A stretch of DNA of 64,000 nucleotides from Labrenzia sp. R4_2 (GTDB lineage Bacteria; Pseudomonadota; Alphaproteobacteria; Rhizobiales; Stappiaceae): assembly GCF_017743865.1 (NCBI RefSeq), contig NZ_JAGHRJ010000009.1, positions 62,001 to 126,000 of the forward strand, written 5' to 3'. The notes beneath the pieces were generated by a model. That model saw only the letters and a program-made list of their open reading frames with translations. It did no database searches and was not told where the DNA came from. Shown here in pieces: positions 58,818 to 64,000 of the stretch (position 1 is the stretch's first letter; every line of letters starts with the position of its first letter). The position numbers were made by a program, and so were the translations under genes.

Positions 58818-60482
58818 CTAGAACGACGCGCCGCGTTTGACGAAGATTTCCTTGAGGCGGTCTGCACGGTCAGTATTCCATCCGTCTGGATCAACGGCCG
58901 CGGCCCAGGCGTCGATGTAGTCCCGGGCAATATAATAATGACCAAAGCCCGAGACATTCAGCGAAAACGCGGAATCAAGCGCGAGCTGCAGCATGGTAAC
59001 GACGGGAAACCACCTGAGCTGAGGTGTAACGTCCGGAGCGCGTGGAGGTGACAGCCAGTCCGGTTCAAAGATGGAACTGTCGTAGGTGAAGTTCACAATT
59101 GGGTCGCTGCCGTAATTGAGAAACACCATTCGGATCGGACCCCAAGGCGTAAATTCACCTTCAAGTCCCCCATACTGGTCCAAAACCCGGATCAGAGACC
59201 CGTTGCCATAGGTGGGCCGCCAGGCTGGGCTGTCCGGGTTTCGATGATCGCGAACTTCTGACCAGAATTTAGAGAAAAACGGGGACCCGGCCCACATCGC
59301 TCCCTGGATGGGGTCTCCCAACATGTCGAACAAAGGGATCGTGGCTTGAGAGTTGAACGCTCCTTGGCTCAGACCATGCACATAAAACTTTGGCCGGTTG
59401 TTTTTCGGCAACGTTGTCCAATGGTCATAGACCTTCTCAAAAAGAACGCGTGCTTGATCAACGCCATAGTCCGGATGTGCGAGCAGAGACAAAATACTTG
59501 TGAGATACGAGTATTGTGCGGCAACCGTCGCCACATCTCCGCCAAGCATGAAGTCGAGTGTGTCATGAGCGCCCGGATCCATCCACCCACTGCCAACCGG
59601 GACGGCGACAACAAGAGTTGAGCGCGAGAAGGCATCCACGCGCTTCAATTCTTCCAACGCGATTTCGGCGCGTTCTTCCGCTGTCTCGGCCGACAATCGG
59701 CCAACATAAATCCGGATCGGGTTTTGAACCGGACCCTCAAAGAATTCCCCGATTTCATCTGATGAGGGGGCCGTTGCAACAAAAGCCCGGCCGTGCCGCC
59801 CCATTTCCTTCCAGCGGATGAGGGACGCTGCACTTCCTGTCTTTTGCAGATCGGATGGCTGTTCAATATCCGGCTCCATGAGAAGGTCTGCAGCCATAAA
59901 GGACGCGTCGGCTGCTTTGAAGGCGTTGCGGATCAATGCGCCATCGACCAACGCCCAGAAGAGCCAGCCAACAGCGGCAATTGAGACCACGATGCCGACA
60001 CGACGCGGCACCAAACGGTCCAAAATTTGCTCCATCCGGCGGCGGGCGATCCCAAGTGCTCTGAAAATTAGCCACAGAACCAGAAAAACGGCGAGGGATA
60101 CTCCTAGTATGAAGAATGGAGCGGCGCTTTCCAGCGGCTCCAGTCCAACGGCCTCGCGGGTAGCATTTTGCCAGTTTGCTGCTCTTGAAAGGGAAAAGGC
60201 AAGAATACCGGCACAAGCGACCAAGCCACCGATAACCCAAACTGTTCGCAAGCGCCCCCTTAGCCACGGAATTTCCATGTAGCACCAGGTTGCCCGGACA
60301 AGAAGTGCCGCTTCATAACCCAAGCTTGCAACAATTCCTGACAAGAGGCTTTGCACCAAGGGGTCGCGTGGCATCAAAGATGGGGTCAGCGAGGCACCAA
60401 ACGCGCTGATTGCAACAATTGCAGCAAACGTGGACATGTTGGACATCATCCAACCGGGCAGGCGGTTTTGAGAATGCGGCAT
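58818..60482 (-). CDS. Membrane-anchored alpha/beta hydrolase (Abhydrolase_9 type)
   Basis: 554 residues; ATG 60482 follows CGGAGACGTTG. The N-terminal 190 residues contain about five hydrophobic segments ([78 protein letters not shown]). The C-terminal half is an alpha/beta hydrolase: FYVHGLSQGAFNS with the GxSxG nucleophile, GAMWAGSPFFSKFW, VFLNYGSDPIVNF and SGFGHYY for the acid and histidine positions. This is the known two-part architecture of a family with unknown substrate. Same direction as nothing nearby. Confidence 0.8.
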   Translation of the reverse strand: MPHSQNRLPGWMMSNMSTFAAIVAISAFGASLTPSLMPRDPLVQSLLSGIVASLGYEAALLVRATWCYMEIPWLRGRLRTVWVIGGLVACAGILAFSLSRAANWQNATREAVGLEPLESAAPFFILGVSLAVFLVLWLIFRALGIARRRMEQILDRLVPRRVGIVVSIAAVGWLFWALVDGALIRNAFKAADASFMAADLLMEPDIEQPSDLQKTGSAASLIRWKEMGRHGRAFVATAPSSDEIGEFFEGPVQNPIRIYVGRLSAETAEERAEIALEELKRVDAFSRSTLVVAVPVGSGWMDPGAHDTLDFMLGGDVATVAAQYSYLTSILSLLAHPDYGVDQARVLFEKVYDHWTTLPKNNRPKFYVHGLSQGAFNSQATIPLFDMLGDPIQGAMWAGSPFFSKFWSEVRDHRNPDSPAWRPTYGNGSLIRVLDQYGGLEGEFTPWGPIRMVFLNYGSDPIVNFTYDSSIFEPDWLSPPRAPDVTPQLRWFPVVTMLQLALDSAFSLNVSGFGHYYIARDYIDAWAAAVDPDGWNTDRADRLKEIFVKRGASF

Positions 60483-60759
60483 CAACGTCTCCGAAAGGGG
60501 CAGGCGGATTTTCTATGATCGGTTTAATATGCCATTAGTAGTACCGCGTTTTGTCAGGGATAATATCCTTGGTGAAGAAAATGCCATTTAATGGATTCAA
60601 GTGCAGTTAACTGTCTGCGCTCATTGTCTCCCAAACGACGCTTGGAAAATGGCTGCCTGGCTTCCACCAGGACTGCACCCGGGACGGTGAGACTCTGTCT
60701 CCCGGCCGCGTATTAGCGTTGTTCTGCCTGAAGATGATCGAGTTTGTGGGACAGTTTGC

Positions 60760-62721
60760 ATGACGCTTCGACCCGGCTACAGCCGCTACATACTTCCAAT
60801 GGTGGTAATCGCGTTTGCGTTTGCTTTGTCGATCAGCAGTGTCGAATTGCTCCAGAAAAAACACGACGTAGAGGCTAAAGACGATGCTCTGCATGCCCTC
60901 ATCACATCTTCCAGCCTGCTCAATACCCATCGTCTGGAAAGCCTTCTGACGAGTGCGCTTTACAACTCCGACTTCGAGTATCAAGCCCGCGTCGCCAGAG
61001 CTTTCGTCCGCTTTCAGAACGCTCTCAATTCCTGGCACGTGAACCCGTTGCTGGAACTTGGCCCACAAGCGTCTCTCATAACGCGCAGGCTTGCGGATGC
61101 TAAAGAGATGGCAGGGTCAATTGAACCTCTGATCTCCAATCTGGACAACAGAAGCTCGATTGAACAGGCGCTGGCAAAAGTCCACCAGATCGGAACGTCG
61201 TTGAACCAGGTCCGGCATTTGGCCGAAAACCGTATGTCGTCAATTGCTCAGGAAAGCAACGCGGCTCTTAATCGCCAAGCCCGTATTCAATCGCTTCTTG
61301 GCGCTGGATTGATTGCAAGTCTCAGTGCCTGGGTTTTCTTGCTATTCCGGAGATTGCAGTACTTCGCCAATGAAAGAAAACGCCACGGGTTCAATCTCGC
61401 TCGTGCAGCCGCCGAGTTGAGGCACGACCCGGCCACGGGGCTGATGACACAAAAGGTCTTGATCGAGAAGATCGAGGAACTGCAATCCAAGCGTCGCGAC
61501 GACCAGGATTTGGTTGTGCTTTATTTTGATCTGGTCATGCCCTGGACCGGATCCGGATCTGCAAGTGAGACTGATCGCAATTCCATTCTCGCGGCCATTG
61601 CCGAGCGGATCCAGCATCAGATCAATCTTGGGACCGAGTCAGCATGTCTTGCGCGGGCAAGTGGGAGCGGGTTCTTCGTTGCCATGAAGATGGATCGGGA
61701 GAGTGGAACAACGGCCTTGGAGATCACCAGTCGCCTGCGCGGCCATATTCACAGGCCAGTGGCAATTCGCTCCGGTATCTATCCAGTGAACAGTATTGCA
61801 GGGATCGCCTTTATCGACCAGGAAGAACGAGACCCGGGCGCAGGTCTGCAAAACGCGTTGTTGGCTGTTTCGGAGGAAATAAGGACAGGCCGCAGGGATG
61901 TCGGAACATATAAACCGCCCCTGCGAGCGGTTGCGGAGCGGCAATCCGGCATTTCTCGCGCATTGCTTCAGGCACTCGAACAAGAAGATTGCCTGCCGCA
62001 TTTTCAGCCGCAATTTAACATGAAGACCGGTCAAATTGTTGGGATTGAGGCCTTGGCCCGCTGGTATCATCCGCAACTCGGCTGGATTGCACCTGCAGAG
62101 GTGATTCCGATCGCCGAGCAGAACGGCTTGATCATCCCATTGGAACGCAAAATTATCGAAACGGCCTGCGCTCAGGTTCAGCTGCTGCCGGGGGACGTGG
62201 ATCTCGCGGTCAACCTGTCTGTGCCGCACATGCTCCATGGGGATGTTGCCCCGATGATCGAGGATTGCCTGAGCAGCACGGGCCTCCCGGCCGAGCGGCT
62301 GAAGGTAGAGGTTGCAGCAGGCCGGCTCCTTAACACGTTCGACCGTGTCCATGGTTGCCTTGAGGATCTGCGTTCGCTGGGTGTCACCCTATCCTTGGAC
62401 AACTTTGGCACGCCAGCCTCCGCCTTGTCCGGCATCCTTCAATACAAATGGGATGAAGTGAAAATCGACACGTCTCTGACGAAGATCCTGCGGGACGGCG
62501 ACGCGGGGCATGGCCTGATAGCGATGGCCTTGACCATGGTGAAGAGCCTTGAGTCCACTGCGCTCATCGAAGGGATTGAGACGATCGAACAGCGTGATAT
62601 GCTGACCGCGCTTGGCTGTGAACTGGGGCAGGGGTATCTCTTTGGCGGCCCCATGGCGATCGACGATTTGAATGCCCTTTTCTTTTCTGAACAACCAAAC
62701 CTTGCGCGGATGCTGATGTGA
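60760..62721 (+). CDS. GGDEF-EAL signalling protein with degenerate domains
   Basis: 653 residues. Two membrane segments (about 11-29 and 189-207) flank a periplasmic helical region of about 155 residues. The GGDEF-like domain reads ARASGSGFF where the active site should be (near residue 300), so no cyclase activity is expected. The EAL domain keeps several core motifs (GIEALARW at residues 429-436, DLAVNLSV, VKIDTSLT, LIEGIET, LGQGYLFGGPM), but the DDFG motif is DNFG (D547-N548) and the TE motif is AA. One metal ligand is therefore replaced, and phosphodiesterase activity may be weak or lost. Convergent with the HupE gene. Confidence 0.85.
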   Translation: MTLRPGYSRYILPMVVIAFAFALSISSVELLQKKHDVEAKDDALHALITSSSLLNTHRLESLLTSALYNSDFEYQARVARAFVRFQNALNSWHVNPLLELGPQASLITRRLADAKEMAGSIEPLISNLDNRSSIEQALAKVHQIGTSLNQVRHLAENRMSSIAQESNAALNRQARIQSLLGAGLIASLSAWVFLLFRRLQYFANERKRHGFNLARAAAELRHDPATGLMTQKVLIEKIEELQSKRRDDQDLVVLYFDLVMPWTGSGSASETDRNSILAAIAERIQHQINLGTESACLARASGSGFFVAMKMDRESGTTALEITSRLRGHIHRPVAIRSGIYPVNSIAGIAFIDQEERDPGAGLQNALLAVSEEIRTGRRDVGTYKPPLRAVAERQSGISRALLQALEQEDCLPHFQPQFNMKTGQIVGIEALARWYHPQLGWIAPAEVIPIAEQNGLIIPLERKIIETACAQVQLLPGDVDLAVNLSVPHMLHGDVAPMIEDCLSSTGLPAERLKVEVAAGRLLNTFDRVHGCLEDLRSLGVTLSLDNFGTPASALSGILQYKWDEVKIDTSLTKILRDGDAGHGLIAMALTMVKSLESTALIEGIETIEQRDMLTALGCELGQGYLFGGPMAIDDLNALFFSEQPNLARMLM

Positions 62722-62737
62722 TTTCAGGCGCGATCAC

Positions 62738-63751
62738 TCAAAGACCGGCAATCGCCGCTGTTCGCTCCAGGGTCCAGTACATCGCAAGCGTGCCGATCAC
62801 ATAGGTTGGAACAAGCTCCGCCCATCTTGGAACTCCGAAGCGAAGGGCCGTGAGCAGGTTCAGCGCGATCAAGATCACGAACACAAAGGCCAGTTGCCCC
62901 AGCTCGACGCCAATGTTGAAGAACAAAAGGGCGATTGGGATCTCGTTTGGCGGCAGGCCGATTTCCGAGAGCGCACCGGCGAACCCGAGGCCATGCAAAA
63001 GGCCGAAGGCAAAGGCAACGATCCACGGATACCGGTAGGTCAAACTGATCCGGCCACGGGCCGCATGGACGATCTCGACACAAAGAAAAACGATGGACAG
63101 CGCAATCGTAGCCTCAACCGGCGCGGACGGCAGGTTGACATAGCCGAGCGTTGCCAGCGCCAGCGTAATGCTGTGCGCGATTGTAAAGGCGGTGATCGTC
63201 TTGACCAAACGCCAACCGTTGCGCACGACAATCATCAGTCCGAACACAAACAGAAGATGATCCAGTCCTTCGAGAATGTGCTCGAACCCGAGCTTCGTGT
63301 ACCGGGAGGCTGCCTTCACGATGGATCCGGACCCGGCAAGATACTCCTCAAGATCAACAACAATGGCATCGCCTTGGCGTGAGGCGAGTCTGGTGAGGGG
63401 ATCTTGCTCGAACCAGCGCACAGTCAGCAACGCGCCATCGCGTTTCCAGGGGAGGATGAGCTGGTCGTCAGACGTCAGGGCCGTTTGGCAGGTAAATCGG
63501 AAAAGCACCAGATACGACCCACGTTCTCCGCGCGGTGATCCTTCGAAGGTGCACCGGTCCGGCAAAACGGGCGTCGTGATTGCACTGGCAAGCCGCTGCG
63601 GAACCTTTGAGAGAAGCTCATAGGTGCCTGGAGCTGTTTCGATCAGCTCGGCTTTATCGACACCCAGCGAGTGTGCTGATGCCGATGCGGGCCACAACCA
63701 AGCCGCCAATACCACCAACACAAGCGCTGCAATCGGGTGTGCCTTAGTCAT
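62738..63751 (-). CDS. HupE/UreJ-family membrane protein
   Basis: 337 residues. Signal-like N-terminus (IAALVLVVLAAWLWPASASA), an extracytoplasmic region of about 125 residues, then about six membrane helices with the HupE pattern: FEHILEGLDHLLFVFGLM, TAFTIAHSITLALATLG, VEIVHAARGRI, FGLLHGLGFAGALSEIGLP and FFNIGVELGQ. HupE/UreJ proteins are thought to transport nickel or another metal; the extra N-terminal domain marks a subfamily often next to a PpiC-type isomerase, as here. ATG 63751 overlaps the upstream gene by 8 bases. Confidence 0.88.
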   Translation of the reverse strand: MTKAHPIAALVLVVLAAWLWPASASAHSLGVDKAELIETAPGTYELLSKVPQRLASAITTPVLPDRCTFEGSPRGERGSYLVLFRFTCQTALTSDDQLILPWKRDGALLTVRWFEQDPLTRLASRQGDAIVVDLEEYLAGSGSIVKAASRYTKLGFEHILEGLDHLLFVFGLMIVVRNGWRLVKTITAFTIAHSITLALATLGYVNLPSAPVEATIALSIVFLCVEIVHAARGRISLTYRYPWIVAFAFGLLHGLGFAGALSEIGLPPNEIPIALLFFNIGVELGQLAFVFVILIALNLLTALRFGVPRWAELVPTYVIGTLAMYWTLERTAAIAGL

Positions 63752-64000
63752 TCGGCCCGCCCTCAACCGGCTCGACCACAACAAGATAGTTCTGCCGCAT
63801 GTCGTCCAGCGCTGCATCGAGCAGCTCGTTGGATTTTGCCGACAGCCAATGCGTCGAGATCCAGTCTTGGGCCAGTTCATAAGTTGGCGTGCGCGGCGGG
63901 TTCCGATTGATCACACGAAGAAAATGGGCGGATCCCGTTGGGGATACATAAGGACCGCGCCAGTCCTGGTCGTCTTCGCTGACCGAGAGCAAGTCCTTGG
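63744..64000 (-). CDS. C-terminal end of a probable PpiC-type peptidyl-prolyl isomerase (partial)
   Basis: Only the last 85 or so residues are visible; the frame runs off the right edge. WRGPYVSPTGSAHFLRVINRNP is the kind of sequence seen in the C-terminal part of parvulin-type isomerases, and the adjacent HupE/UreJ gene is a known partner in other genomes. The call is inferred from both and cannot be confirmed without the rest of the gene. Confidence 0.45.
   Translation of the reverse strand, partial: KDLLSVSEDDQDWRGPYVSPTGSAHFLRVINRNPPRTPTYELAQDWISTHWLSAKSNELLDAALDDMRQNYLVVVEPVEGGPND

Noticed and set aside
60604..60613. CAGTTAACTG palindrome before the EAL gene
   Set aside because: Only 10 bp and close to what is expected by chance in 64 kb.

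Overview
The window is an ordinary-looking chromosomal segment of a free-living alphaproteobacterium. Protein signatures point to the Hyphomicrobiales, and the overall protein resemblance is closest to the marine Roseibium/Labrenzia group (Stappiaceae). That assignment is by recognition, not by search. Supporting features are a bacterial phosphatidylcholine synthase, an IalB-type secreted protein, an HspQ homologue, an alphaproteobacterial tRNA-guanine transglycosylase lacking the usual zinc cysteines, a GyrA with acidic insertions, and moderately high G+C. Genes are dense (about 57 CDS and one tRNA). I see no rRNA, insertion sequence, prophage, integrase or CRISPR array.

Layout. 1-3.2 kb: start of a zinc-uptake binding protein (znuA, leftward) behind a 19-bp palindrome that looks like a Zur operator, a PaaX-type regulator, a solute-binding protein and a diguanylate cyclase. 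3.4-5.7 kb: an unusual secreted protease with two trypsin-like domains, then tRNA-Gln(CTG). 5.9-15.6 kb: Ppx/GppA phosphatase-rlmE, guaB, an RsmB-type rRNA methyltransferase, a TPR protein and guaA (both GMP-synthesis enzymes), followed by a SUKH/SMI1 orphan and a cysteine-rich protein that appears to start at CTG. 15.6-21.1 kb: a DksA-type zinc finger, a methyltransferase, a small secreted protein, a MarC membrane protein and gyrA. 21.2-26.7 kb: two small proteins, then coaD, two cyclophilins and queA-tgt (queuosine). 26.8-30.4 kb: galU divergent from kdsA and eno. 30.5-37.1 kb: an accessory-looking stretch with a JmjC/cupin-like protein behind an 18-bp palindrome, a FrnE-type DsbA protein, a degenerate two-component/GGDEF-like protein, a degenerate acyl-CoA-synthetase-like protein and an oligopeptide-type binding protein. 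37.3-45.5 kb: IalB, HspQ, a malyl-CoA-lyase-type enzyme, an LpxL-type acyltransferase, an AEC transporter, a DUF1801 protein, a UbiH-type hydroxylase, a DUF2182 membrane protein and Pcs. 45.6-57.7 kb: quinone oxidoreductase, then a coherent purine-catabolism block (LysR regulator, uraH, xdhABC) leading directly into a BMP-family nucleoside ABC transporter. 57.8-64 kb: a Tat-exported patatin, a membrane alpha/beta hydrolase, a GGDEF-EAL protein with damaged motifs, a HupE/UreJ protein, and the end of a probable PpiC-type isomerase cut by the window edge.

Functionally the window joins both ends of purine metabolism: synthesis of GMP from IMP (guaB, guaA) and uptake plus oxidation of purines (BMP transporter, XdhABC, UraH). 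Cell-envelope supply is also represented (galU, kdsA, pcs, the LpxL-type acyltransferase), as are central genes (eno, gyrA, coaD, queA, tgt). I did not find a clearly new multi-gene system. The best candidates for novelty are the double-protease protein, the SUKH plus CTG-start pair after guaA, the palindrome-controlled JmjC-like gene, and the pair of degenerate enzymes at 32.3-35.2 kb.
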